Shown here piece by piece: positions 55,179-63,303 of a DNA stretch of 64,000 nucleotides (positions are counted from its first letter, which is position 1; the number at the start of each line of letters is the position of its first letter). The position numbers and the translations under genes were made by a program. The notes under the pieces are model-generated. The model searched no databases. It was not told the DNA's origin and saw nothing but the letters and a program-made list of their open reading frames with translations. Origin of the DNA: Micrococcus lacusdianchii (GTDB lineage Bacteria; Actinomycetota; Actinomycetes; Actinomycetales; Micrococcaceae); contig NZ_JAKNUW010000008.1 in the NCBI RefSeq assembly GCF_023155805.1, positions 51,504 to 115,503 on the forward strand. Reading direction: 5' to 3'.

Positions 55179-55993
55179 TGACGACGACCCCCGCCACACC
55201 CGGCCTCACGCCCGCCCCGCTGGTGCGCTGCGTGACCGCCCGGAACCCCTCCCCGATGACCCTCGCGGGCACCAACACGTACGTGGTCGCCGCACCGGAC
55301 TCGGACGCGGCCGTCGTGGTGGACCCGGGCCCGGAGGACGACGTCGCCGCCCACCTCGAGCGCGTCCGCGCGGCGGCCGAGGGGCGCCGGATCGCGCTCA
55401 TCCTGGTGACGCACCGGCACTCCGACCACACCGGCGGGGTGGACGCGTTCCACGCGGCCACGGGCGCCCCCGTGCGCGCCGCGGACCCGGACTGGTGCCG
55501 CGGCGGGGCCGCCGTCCTGACGCCGGACGAACGGATCGACGTCGCCGGCACCCCGGTGCTGGCGTGGCACACCCCGGGCCACACCTCGGACTCCTACTCG
55601 TTCGCCGTCCCGGACGCGGGGGCGCACGGCGCCGTGCTCACGGGGGACACGATCCTCGGTGAGGGGACCACCATGCTGGACCACCCGGACGGCACCCTGG
55701 CCGACTACCTCGACTCGCTCGAGCGGCTCGCGGCCGCCGGGCCCCTCACCGTGCTGCCCGCGCACGGGCCCGTGCCGGCGCCGCTGGAGACGATCGCCGG
55801 CGAGTACCTCGACCACCGCGAGGGCCGCCTGGCCCAGATCGAGCGCATCCTGGAGGACCTGCCCGAGGACGACGCCGACGCGCTCACCCCCGCCGAGCTC
55901 GTCCCCCTGGTCTACCCGGGGCTCGAGGGCCCCGTGGGGCAGGTGGCCGAGCAGGTCATGGCCTCGCACCTGGCGTACCTGCGGGAGGGCTGA
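55178..55993 (+). CDS. Metallo-beta-lactamase-fold hydrolase
   Basis: A 271-residue protein of the LACTB2/glyoxalase II-like group. The zinc motif HxHxDH is THRHSDHTGG, with the next ligands in WHTPGHTSDS and GDTILGEGT and the last His in LPAHGPV. A helical C-terminal domain (ETIAGEYLDHREGRLAQIERILEDL) is typical of LACTB2-like RNA endonucleases and related esterases. Substrate unknown. The leaderless start is discussed at the promoter entry. Confidence 0.88.
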   Translation: MTTTPATPGLTPAPLVRCVTARNPSPMTLAGTNTYVVAAPDSDAAVVVDPGPEDDVAAHLERVRAAAEGRRIALILVTHRHSDHTGGVDAFHAATGAPVRAADPDWCRGGAAVLTPDERIDVAGTPVLAWHTPGHTSDSYSFAVPDAGAHGAVLTGDTILGEGTTMLDHPDGTLADYLDSLERLAAAGPLTVLPAHGPVPAPLETIAGEYLDHREGRLAQIERILEDLPEDDADALTPAELVPLVYPGLEGPVGQVAEQVMASHLAYLREG

Positions 55994-56145
55994 GACCCAG
56001 GGAACGGGGACGGGGCCGCCCGGTCGACACGCACCACTCCGCCCGGCCGACGTTCTTCCGCGTGGTCGCCCTGGGTCAAGGCGACCCTGCGAGAAGGGGT
56101 CGATCCCGTGGGTGCAGAAACGGAGGGGAACCTCCGGCGCGGGGC

Positions 56146-56151
56146 TACAGT
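56146..56151 (+). promoter_or_regulatory. Candidate -10 box for the Usp gene
   Basis: TACAGT, about 50 nt before the ATG at 56205. The 211-nt gap 55994-56204 shows no gene. Confidence 0.35.
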
Positions 56152-56204
56152 GGCCCCGACCGGCGGGAACGCCTCCCGCCTCCGCGGACCGGAAAGGGAC
56201 CGTC

Positions 56205-56768
56205 ATGACCATCCTCGCCGCCTACAAGAACAGCGCCACCGCCAAGGCCGCCCTGCACACCGCCCTGGACATCGCCCGGGAGACGGGCGAGGAGGTCGTG
56301 GTGGTCAACGCCGGCCCGGGTGGGGAGCACCGGAGCAAGTCCCTCATCACGGAGGCCGAGCAGCTCGAGCTGCAGGCCGTCCTGGACGCCTCGGGCGTGC
56401 CCGCCACGTTCCGCCAGTACGCGCGCGACCGCTCGACGGCGGACGAGGTCACCGCGGTGGCCGCCGAGCTCGAGCCCTCCCTCGTGGTGATCGGCCTGCG
56501 CCGCCGCGGCGGATTCGGTCGGCTCGTGATGGGCTCGCTGGCGGACGAGCTGCTGCAGAAGGTGGACCAGCCGGTCCTGTGCGTCAAGGAGTACCGCGGC
56601 ACCACCCCGGATGCCGTCAGCCACGTCGCCGAGACGGACCCCTCGCTCGGGGACACCGCGCCCTCGCAGCCGTACGAGACCCCGCGGCCCTTCGCCCACG
56701 CTCAGGACCCCCACGAGGACCCGACGCGCGGCGCTCAGCCCCGCGAGGGCGGCTCCTCCGCCGTCTGA
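56205..56768 (+). CDS. Universal stress protein (UspA family)
   Basis: A 187-residue protein. Residues 1-135 form one Usp domain starting ILAAYKNSATAKAALHTALDIARETG and ending with the nucleotide-binding loop VIGLRRRGGFGRLVMGSLADELLQKVDQPVLCVK, whose G-x2-G-x9-G/S spacing suggests ATP binding. A disordered tail of about 50 residues follows. The last 34 nt overlap the end of the converging mscS gene. ATG 56205 follows GGAAAGGGA. Confidence 0.88.
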   Translation: MTILAAYKNSATAKAALHTALDIARETGEEVVVVNAGPGGEHRSKSLITEAEQLELQAVLDASGVPATFRQYARDRSTADEVTAVAAELEPSLVVIGLRRRGGFGRLVMGSLADELLQKVDQPVLCVKEYRGTTPDAVSHVAETDPSLGDTAPSQPYETPRPFAHAQDPHEDPTRGAQPREGGSSAV

Positions 56769-58237
56769 GCGTCCTCCGCCTGGCGGGCGCGGCGCTCGGC
56801 GTACGCGGCCTCACCGGGGCCGTCCATCTCGTGGTTCCGCCGCACGGCGCGGATCGAGCCGGTGTAGAGCGAGGCGTTCTCCCCGGCCTGCGCCAGCGGC
56901 ACGGACCCGGTGCGGGGCCGCGTCCCGGTGGCCGGCCCGCCCTCGCTCCCCGGCACGGTCGGCAGCGGCCGCGTCGCGGGCCCGGGGACGTCCGCTGAGC
57001 CCGACCCGGCCCCGCCGCCGGACGCCCCGCCCGCCGCGGCACCGGACGTCGTGGCGGAGGCGGGCGCGTCGTCGTCGTGGGGGGCGTGCAGGGGCCGCTC
57101 CACGAGGCGCTGCGTGTAGATGCCCTCGGGGTACTCGGCGCGCAGGAAGCCCACGAGGTCCTCGCGGACCAGGCAGCGCAGGTCCCACAGGTCGCCGGAG
57201 TTGCGGGCCGAGACCACCGCGCGGATGCGGACCATGCCGCCGACCGCGTCGATCACCTGCATGGCGTTCTCCTGCCCGTCCCACAGCTCGGTGGACTCGA
57301 GCAGCTCCGTCAGGCGCGCCCGCAGCGCGTCCATGGGCACGAGCCAGTCCACGTCCATCTCCACGACGCCGGCCACCTGCGAGCCCACGCGGGTCCAGTT
57401 CTCGAAGGGCTCGGAGGTGAAGTGGGAGGACGGGTAGACCATGCGTCGCCCATCCCACAGCTTGACCACCACGTTGGACAGGGTGACCTCCTCCACGGTG
57501 CCGAACACGCCCTTCATGTCCACCACGTCCCCCACGCGCACGGAATCCGTGAAGGCCAGCTGGAAGCCGGCGAACACGTTGGTGAGCGTGGACTGCACGG
57601 CCAGGCCGGCGATCACGGAGATCAGGCCCGCGGAGGCCAGCAGGCCGGCGCCGAGCGAGCGCACCTCGGGGATGGCCAGCAGCACCGCGGCCAGGGCCAC
57701 CACCACGATCACCGCGTTCAGGACCCGGCGGATCAGGATGGTCTGGGTGCGGATCTTGCGCTCGCGGCGGTCGTTGACGCCGGGGTGGCGGTACCTGGCC
57801 AGGACGGCGCCCTCCACGGCCCCCACGATCCGCCACGCCGCCCACGCCGCCGCGGCGGCCACCGCCACGAGCAGCACGAACGACGCCGGCCGGAACCACG
57901 CCTGCTCCTCCGCCATGACGGTGAGCGCCACGCGGGCCCCGAGCAGGCCGGTGAACAGGGAGACCGGCAGGGTGAGCCGCGTGACCTGCGCCCGGATGCC
58001 GTCCCGCCGGAACAGCACCAGGCGGGCCAGCACGAACAGGCCGTAGGTGACCAGCCCCACCGTCACGAACGCCCCGGCCACGGCGGCCACCGTGCCCCAC
58101 TCGACCCCCAGGACGGCCGCGGCGCGGTCCGCCCCCTGAGCCACGTCCTGCTCCACCGACTCCGGCACCACCTGCTCGGCGGTCAAGCGGACGGCGGACG
58201 CGAGGGAGGGGGCGGGGGGCACGGTCGCGGCAGGCAT
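56735..58237 (-). CDS. MscS-family mechanosensitive channel
   Basis: A 500-residue protein with four or so N-terminal helices and the conserved pore helix [47 protein letters not shown], then the MscS beta domain ([43 protein letters not shown]). The C-terminal 130 residues are a disordered Ala/Gly/Pro tail. It releases solutes upon hypo-osmotic shock, in functional balance with the BCCT importer in this window. The ATG at 58237 follows CAGACT-N6. Its last 34 nt overlap the usp gene on the other strand. Confidence 0.9.
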   Translation of the reverse strand: MPAATVPPAPSLASAVRLTAEQVVPESVEQDVAQGADRAAAVLGVEWGTVAAVAGAFVTVGLVTYGLFVLARLVLFRRDGIRAQVTRLTLPVSLFTGLLGARVALTVMAEEQAWFRPASFVLLVAVAAAAAWAAWRIVGAVEGAVLARYRHPGVNDRRERKIRTQTILIRRVLNAVIVVVALAAVLLAIPEVRSLGAGLLASAGLISVIAGLAVQSTLTNVFAGFQLAFTDSVRVGDVVDMKGVFGTVEEVTLSNVVVKLWDGRRMVYPSSHFTSEPFENWTRVGSQVAGVVEMDVDWLVPMDALRARLTELLESTELWDGQENAMQVIDAVGGMVRIRAVVSARNSGDLWDLRCLVREDLVGFLRAEYPEGIYTQRLVERPLHAPHDDDAPASATTSGAAAGGASGGGAGSGSADVPGPATRPLPTVPGSEGGPATGTRPRTGSVPLAQAGENASLYTGSIRAVRRNHEMDGPGEAAYAERRARQAEDAQTAEEPPSRG

Positions 58238-58348
58238 GACGTCAGTCTGACACCCGCGCCCGGACGCCTCCCGGGACGGAGCACAATGGACCCTGATCGC
58301 GCCGCGGCACCCCCGCCGGCGGCGCCCCTGCGACCGGGAGGAACCCCC

Positions 58349-59668
58349 GTGCTCTCCGTGACCGACCTGCGTGAGCTCGACACCGCCACCGCCGACCTGT
58401 CCCGGGTGATCCCGCGCGCGGACGTGGACGTGGCCTCCGTGGTGCCGCGGGTGGCGCCCATCATCGAGCGGGTCCGCGGCGGCGGCGAGCAGGCCCTCCT
58501 GGACCTCGCCGAGGAGTTCGACGGCGTCCGCCCGCCCGCCCTGCGCGTGCCGGCCGAGGCCCTCACCGACGCGCTCGAGACGCTGGACCCCGCCGTGCGC
58601 GCGGCCCTCGAGGAGTCGATCCGCCGCGCCCGCGCGGTGCACGCCGCCCAGGTCCCCGCCGGCTCCACGGTCGAGCTCGGCGAGGGCGCCGTCGTCGAGA
58701 ACCGCTGGGTGCCGGTGGAGCGCGTGGGCCTGTACGTGCCCGGCGGCCGCGCGGTGTACCCGTCCTCCGTGGTGATGAACGTGGTGCCGGCCCAGGCGGC
58801 CGGCGTCGCGTCCCTCGCGGTGACCTCCCCGCCGCAGCGGGACCACGGCGGGCTGCCGCACCCCACCGTGCTGGCCGCGTGCGCGCTGCTGGGCGTGGAC
58901 GAGGTCTACGCCGCCGGCGGCGCCCAGGCCGTCGCCATGCTCGCGCTCGGCGTCCGGAGGGACGACGGGGAGGGCTGGCTCTGCGCGCCCGTGCGGATGG
59001 TGACGGGGCCGGGCAACGTGTACGTGGCCGCGGCGAAGCGGGCCCTGCAGGGCGTGATCGGCGTGGACGCCGAGGCCGGGCCGAGCGAGATCGCGGTGAT
59101 CGCGGACGGCACCGCGCGGGCGGACTGGGTGGCCGCGGACCTGATCAGTCAGTCCGAGCACGATCCGCTGGCCGCGTCCGTGCTCATCACCGACTCGGAG
59201 GAGATCGTGCGGGACGTGCTGGCCGCCGTCGAGGCCCAGGTGCCGGGCTCGTACCACGAGGAGCAGATCCGGGTGGCGCTGACCGGCCCGCAGTCCGGCG
59301 TGCTGCTGGTGCGGGACATGAAGCAGGCGCTCGAGGTCTCGGACCTCTACGCCACCGAGCACCTGGAGATCCAGACGCGGGACCCCGACGCCCTGGCGGA
59401 GCGCGTGCGCAACGCCGGCGCCGTGTTCGTGGGCCCGTACTCCCCCGTGCCGCTGGGCGACTACTCGGCCGGGTCCAACCATGTGCTGCCGACCTCCGGC
59501 ACCGCCCGGTTCTCCTCCGGCCTGAACACCGTGACGTTCCTGCGCTCGCAGCAGCTGATCCGCTACGAGGAGGCCGGGCTGCGGGGCGTGGCCGAGGGGA
59601 TCTCCGCCCTGGCCGAGGACGAGCGCCTGCCTGCCCACGGGGCGGCCGTCCGGGCGCGGTTCGCGTGA
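58349..59668 (+). CDS. hisD: Histidinol dehydrogenase
   Basis: NAD- and zinc-dependent enzyme for the last two steps of histidine synthesis. Length 439 is normal. Segments [81 protein letters not shown] and [20 protein letters not shown] hold the catalytic Glu/His and zinc residues. GTG 58349 follows GGGAGGA. Unlike most actinobacteria, no hisC or hisB follows; an S4 protein overlaps its stop by 4 nt. CACAAT near 58281 could be the promoter. Confidence 0.95.
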   Translation: MLSVTDLRELDTATADLSRVIPRADVDVASVVPRVAPIIERVRGGGEQALLDLAEEFDGVRPPALRVPAEALTDALETLDPAVRAALEESIRRARAVHAAQVPAGSTVELGEGAVVENRWVPVERVGLYVPGGRAVYPSSVVMNVVPAQAAGVASLAVTSPPQRDHGGLPHPTVLAACALLGVDEVYAAGGAQAVAMLALGVRRDDGEGWLCAPVRMVTGPGNVYVAAAKRALQGVIGVDAEAGPSEIAVIADGTARADWVAADLISQSEHDPLAASVLITDSEEIVRDVLAAVEAQVPGSYHEEQIRVALTGPQSGVLLVRDMKQALEVSDLYATEHLEIQTRDPDALAERVRNAGAVFVGPYSPVPLGDYSAGSNHVLPTSGTARFSSGLNTVTFLRSQQLIRYEEAGLRGVAEGISALAEDERLPAHGAAVRARFA

Positions 59669-60048
59669 GCGGGGGCACCGTCCGGCTGGACGCATGGCTG
59701 TGGGCCGTGCGCATGTACAAGACCCGCTCCGCGGCCACCGCGGCGGTGCGCGGCGGGCACGTGCGCGTGAACGACGAGCCCGTCAAGGCCGCCCACACGC
59801 TGGCCGTCGGGGATCGGGTCCGGCTGCGGAAGGACCAGCGTGAGCGGGTCCTCGAGGTCACGGGGCTGATCTCCAAGCGCGTGGGCGCCCCCGTGGCGGT
59901 GAAGAACTACATCGACCACTCGCCCGCGCCGATCCCGCGGGAGCTGCTGGCCGCGCCCGTCCGCGAGCGCGGTGCCGGTCGGCCCACCAAGCGGGACCGC
60001 CGGCAGCTGGACGCCCTGCGCGGGCGGGACGGGGCCGAGCGGGGCTGA
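59665..60048 (+). CDS. S4-domain RNA-binding protein (Hsp15-like)
   Basis: A 127-residue protein with an S4 domain at residues 6-60 ([50 protein letters not shown]), as in Hsp15/RqcH-helper RqcP proteins that bind stalled 50S subunits. A basic C-terminal tail ([21 protein letters not shown]) follows. GTG 59665 overlaps the hisD stop as GTGA. Confidence 0.85.
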   Translation: MSGGTVRLDAWLWAVRMYKTRSAATAAVRGGHVRVNDEPVKAAHTLAVGDRVRLRKDQRERVLEVTGLISKRVGAPVAVKNYIDHSPAPIPRELLAAPVRERGAGRPTKRDRRQLDALRGRDGAERG

Positions 60049-60279
60049 CCCCCCTGCCGGGCCTCCGCCGTCGCCGGACTGCTGCGAGGCGCTCCGCGCC
60101 GGAGACGTCGCCGGACGTCGGCACGCCACGCTGTGCGGGCTCGCGCTCAGCCGCCCTCCACCCGGCCGTCCAGTGCGCGCACGTCCGCCTTCACATGCCC
60201 GCCGGACGCGGACTGCATGCTCCCGCACGGGCCCGCCGCGCACAGGGCGGAGGCGAGCGCACCTCCCCTGCGGCGGCAC

Positions 60280-60906
60280 TCAGCCCTGGCCATCGCCCTC
60301 GACCTCACCCACGACGAAGCGGAAGGGCCCACCGTCATCGGCCCTGACCAGGAACGTGACGTCCCGCTGCTCGGAGAGGGGCGGGAGGGTCGCGGTCCAG
60401 CCGCAGTCCTCCGACCACACCCCCCGCTCGACCGCTCCACCCTCGCCCAGGGACAGGGATGAGCCGCCTGTCGCGCCGTCGGGGCAGACCAGCACGACGC
60501 GATGACGCGTGCCCTCGGGGACGTCGACCAGTGTCAGGCGCAGGTCCCCGTCGGCGACGCTCTCCTCGATCCGCGTGACGCCCTCGAGGTCACGGAAGTC
60601 CGCCTGGTCGGCGGCCCACTCCTCGAGCGTGGGGCCGTCCTCCTGGAACAGGGACGCCGGGACGGAGGCGGGTGCGTCCTCGTCCAGCAGGAGAGCCGAG
60701 GAGCCCCCCGATGTGGGAGTCGGCGCGGCCGCCGCGGGGTCGGACGACGACGGCGTCGTCGACGACGCCGCGGCCGTCGTCGTCGTGCCCTTCGGAGCCG
60801 GCTCCCCGCCGCCCGAGCACCCGGTGAGCGCCAGTCCCGCGACGGCGAGGCCGGCCGCGAGCACGCCGCGGCCCGGGCGAGGTCGTGTGGTCTGAACGGT
60901 GCGCAT
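60280..60906 (-). CDS. Predicted lipoprotein
   Basis: A 208-residue protein with an N-terminal signal and lipobox (GVLAAGLAVAGLALTGCSGG), a Thr/Ser/Pro linker, and a C-terminal domain with two Cys (VLVCPDGATGG, WSEDCGWTA) likely in a disulfide. Family not recognised. ATG 60906 has a GGAGG about 12 nt upstream. It stands alone; the 231-nt stretch 60049-60279 shows nothing I can support. Confidence 0.65.
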   Translation of the reverse strand: MRTVQTTRPRPGRGVLAAGLAVAGLALTGCSGGGEPAPKGTTTTAAASSTTPSSSDPAAAAPTPTSGGSSALLLDEDAPASVPASLFQEDGPTLEEWAADQADFRDLEGVTRIEESVADGDLRLTLVDVPEGTRHRVVLVCPDGATGGSSLSLGEGGAVERGVWSEDCGWTATLPPLSEQRDVTFLVRADDGGPFRFVVGEVEGDGQG

Positions 60907-61112
60907 GGGCGCCCCCCTCCTCCGCGGGCCTGGGCCCACGCTCCTGCGGCGGGGCCGCCGTCGGCGGTCTCGACCCTCCCCCCGTGATCGAGTCGACCGA
61001 TCATGCACCCGAGGTGCGATGCGTGTCAACGGTCACATCCGGCCTCTCCGTGACGCCGCGCGTCGCCCGGCTCCCGGTCCGCTTTGACCGCCCTGCGGGC
61101 CGCTCCGTAGGG

Positions 61113-61212
61113 TGGTCCCCAGAATCACGAGTCCCCGTCATCACGGCCCTGGCCGGCGGGGCGGCAACCCTCTCACGCCGTAGTGGGGTGCTCCAGGTGA
61201 GGATTCGGCCCC
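61113..61212 (+). ncRNA. SAM-IV-like (SAM-I/IV) riboswitch
   Basis: The region has the S-box family core: AATCACGAG at 61123, P1 closing GAATC (61122-61126) with GATTC (61202-61206), a P2 stem CCCCG/CGGGG (61133-61137 with 61157-61161), the internal loop GGCAACCC at 61163-61170, and GTGGGGTGCTCCAGGTGA at 61183-61200. These match the actinobacterial SAM-IV and SAM-I/IV variants, which turn genes off when SAM is high. It ends about 110 nt before the flavin reductase. The rest of the 414-nt gap 60907-61320 shows nothing else. Confidence 0.82.
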
Positions 61213-61320
61213 CGGGGACCTCCGGCGGGCAAGTACCGCGTCTCCGTGGATCCCGTCCAGATCCGCGTGGAACACCCGCGCACCGCGGAGCCGCGTCAGT
61301 CATCGGAAGAGGACTCACGC

Positions 61321-61848
61321 ATGACCTGCACGCTCGCCCGCCTCCCCGGCTCCCTGTGGAGCACCGATGTGTCCAAGGACTCCCTGCGTCACGGGCTGTC
61401 CGCGTTCCCCACGGGCGTGGTCGCCGTGACCGGGCGCGTGGACGGCCGGGACGAGGTGATGGTCTCCTCCTCGTTCGGCGTCGGGATCTCCTGGGAGCCC
61501 GCCCTGGTCTCCTTCTCCGCCCAGAACACCTCCCGCACATGGCCGCGGCTGCGCCGGGCCGAGACGATCGGCATCTCCCTGCTCGCCGAGGACCAGACCC
61601 ACCTGTGCCGGCAGCTCGCCTCCCGCGACGGCGACCGGTTCGCCGGAGTGGACGTGCACCGGTCCCCGCTCGGGGCCCCCCTGCTGGACGGCTCCAGCCT
61701 GTGGCTGGAGACGCGGATCCACGCGGAGGTCCCCGCCGGGGACCACACCGTGGTGCTGCTCGAGGTCACCGGGTTCGCCGACCGCACCGACGACGCCCCG
61801 CCGGCCACCCTGCACCGGAACCTGTTCCACGGGCTGCGGGGGCTCTGA
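61321..61848 (+). CDS. Flavin reductase-domain protein under SAM riboswitch
   Basis: A 175-residue flavin reductase-like (FMN-binding split barrel) protein: RHGLSAFPTGVVAVTGRVDGRDEVMVSSSFGVGISWEPALVSFSAQNTSRTWPRLRRAETIGISLLAEDQ is the FMN core, and DHTVVLLEVTGFADR the late strand. Such proteins provide reduced FMN to two-component monooxygenases. A SAM riboswitch upstream points to sulfur assimilation, e.g. from sulfonates. The monooxygenase is not next to it. ATG 61321 follows GGAAGAGG. Confidence 0.88.
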   Translation: MTCTLARLPGSLWSTDVSKDSLRHGLSAFPTGVVAVTGRVDGRDEVMVSSSFGVGISWEPALVSFSAQNTSRTWPRLRRAETIGISLLAEDQTHLCRQLASRDGDRFAGVDVHRSPLGAPLLDGSSLWLETRIHAEVPAGDHTVVLLEVTGFADRTDDAPPATLHRNLFHGLRGL

Positions 61849-61863
61849 GCGCGGCTCCCGGCA

Positions 61864-61882
61864 CATGAACAGCCCATGAACA
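61864..61882. repeat. Tandem CATGAACA boxes before the cold-shock gene
   Basis: CATGAACA at 61864-61871 and 61875-61882, 11 bp apart, i.e. one helical turn; upstream of the possible -10 CATGAT at 61918-61923. They might be an activator or repressor site. Confidence 0.35.
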
Positions 61883-62000
61883 TGACCCCCGTGGTCACCA
61901 CGCGCTCCAAACTGTGCCATGATGGAGCCTGAAGTTGATCTAGCTGTACATCGCACTTCCGTGCTTGTCAGGTCCGGTTCCCGGTCCCGATGGGTGTGGG

Positions 62001-62048
62001 GCAAGCGGTTCAGTCTTGCCGCTTCACCCGCTGACGCACCGTCAGCGG
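62001..62048 (+). promoter_or_regulatory. Structured leader of the cold-shock gene
   Basis: Two hairpins, GCAAG/CTTGC (62001-62005 with 62015-62019) and a perfect 8-bp CCGCTGAC/GTCAGCGG (62028-62035 with 62041-62048), in a leader of about 165 nt. Cold-shock mRNAs often use leader folding to set translation by temperature. Confidence 0.45.
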
Positions 62049-62092
62049 TCCCCACCGTCCTCGTCACGAGGGCACATCGAAAGGACACCATC

Positions 62093-62296
62093 ATGGCTGT
62101 CGGCACCGTCAAGTGGTTCAACGCAGAGAAGGGCTTCGGCTTCATCGCCCCGGAGGACGGCTCCGCTGACGTCTTCGTGCACTTCTCCGCCATCACCGGC
62201 TCGGGCTTCAAGGAGCTCCAGGAGAACGACCGCGTGGAGTTCGAGACCCAGCAGGGCCCCAAGGGCCTGCAGGCCGCGGACGTCACCAAGATCTGA
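62093..62296 (+). CDS. cspA: Cold-shock protein (CspA family)
   Basis: A 67-residue single CSD protein. RNP1 is KGFGFIAP and RNP2 VFVHFSAI, in the standard positions. It binds single-stranded RNA and DNA and melts mRNA structure in the cold. ATG 62093 follows AAAGGACACC. A 244-nt upstream gap with hairpins and a strong terminator at 62341-62376 make it monocistronic. Confidence 0.97.
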   Translation: MAVGTVKWFNAEKGFGFIAPEDGSADVFVHFSAITGSGFKELQENDRVEFETQQGPKGLQAADVTKI

Positions 62297-62340
62297 TCAG
62301 CTTCCCCTGATCTTCCCGGGGCACTCCCCCGGATCCTCGT

Positions 62341-62376
62341 CGGCCCCCGCCGCTCCCCTCGGAGCGACGGGGGCCG
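62341..62376. terminator. Terminator between cspA and the MFS pseudogene
   Basis: A 9-bp plus 6-bp stem with one mismatch (62341-62356 with 62361-62376) and 4-nt loop. It can act in both directions. Confidence 0.7.
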
Positions 62377-62426
62377 TCGTCGTCCCCGGGGCCGGGAGCG
62401 GCCGGAGCATCCCCGGGCGGCCCGCC

Positions 62427-63303
62427 TCAGGGACGACGCCGATCGCGCGCCACGCGCTCCGCGCCCGAGACCGCGAGCACCCCGCACGCGCACCAGACCG
62501 CGGCGCCCGGTCCGAGCGGAGCTGCCAGCAGGCCGGACGCGGCCGGCAGGAGCACCTGTCCCAGCCGGTTGCCCATGAGGCGCACGGCCAGCGCCGTGGA
62601 CCGCCAGGACCGCGGCACCGCCTCGCTGATGAGGGACATGGTCAGCGGCTGACCCAGACCCAGCGTGAGACCGCCCACCACCATGGCCGCCGCGGCGAGC
62701 GGCAGCAGCCCCGGCCGGGCCAGGGCGGAGGGGACCACGGCGATGGCACCGGCGGACACCAGCAGCGCCACCTGCAGGAGCAGCTCGCGGCTGAACCGGC
62801 GCCGCACCACCGGCAGCAGCACACGGGACACCAGCGAGCCGGCCCCGCGCAGGGCCAGCAGCGCGCCCACCCAGCCGGCTCCCCCACCGTGCCGCTCGCC
62901 GACCAGCGGCAGGAACGCGGTGAGGATGTCCAGGACGGCCAGCAGGGCCAGGGAGGCGCCCATGGCCGAGAGCACCCCCGGGCGTGCCAGGATCGCCCCC
63001 GCCGCCGGCCACGAGCCAGCCGCCCAGCAGCGGGCCGAGCATCTGACCCACCGAGTACGCGGCCGTGAACCAGCCGAACCCGGCGTCCAGGCGAGCGGCG
63101 GCGGCACGGCGGGCGATCGCGGCCTGCCCCGCGATCGTGAACGCGAGGTGGCCCATGCCCAGCACCGCGGAGGCCGCCACCACGCCGGCCACGTCCCGGG
63201 CCAGGTTGAGGGCGGTCTGCGTGAGCACCGCGCCGGCCACCAGGGCCCACAGCCACCCGAGACCCCGCAGGCCCGACGTCGGCACGGGGCCGCCGGCGCT
63301 CAT
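62427..63303 (-). pseudogene. Decayed MFS transporter (internal deletion and frameshift)
   Basis: From ATG 63303 the frame gives TM1-like LWALVAGAVLTQTALNLARDV, which runs directly into a TM4-like GHLAFTIAGQAAIARRAAAARLDAGFGWFTAAYSVGQMLGPLLGGWLVAGG. Related MFS proteins have about 60 residues (rest of TM1 to TM3) between these, so a deletion is likely. Then a run of five G (62996-63000 as C on the plus strand) shifts the frame; one fewer base would continue into AILARPGVLSAMGASLALLAVLDILTAFLPLVG and the remaining helices to the stop at 62427. The start overlaps the stop of the MFS gene before it (ATGA). Confidence 0.65.
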
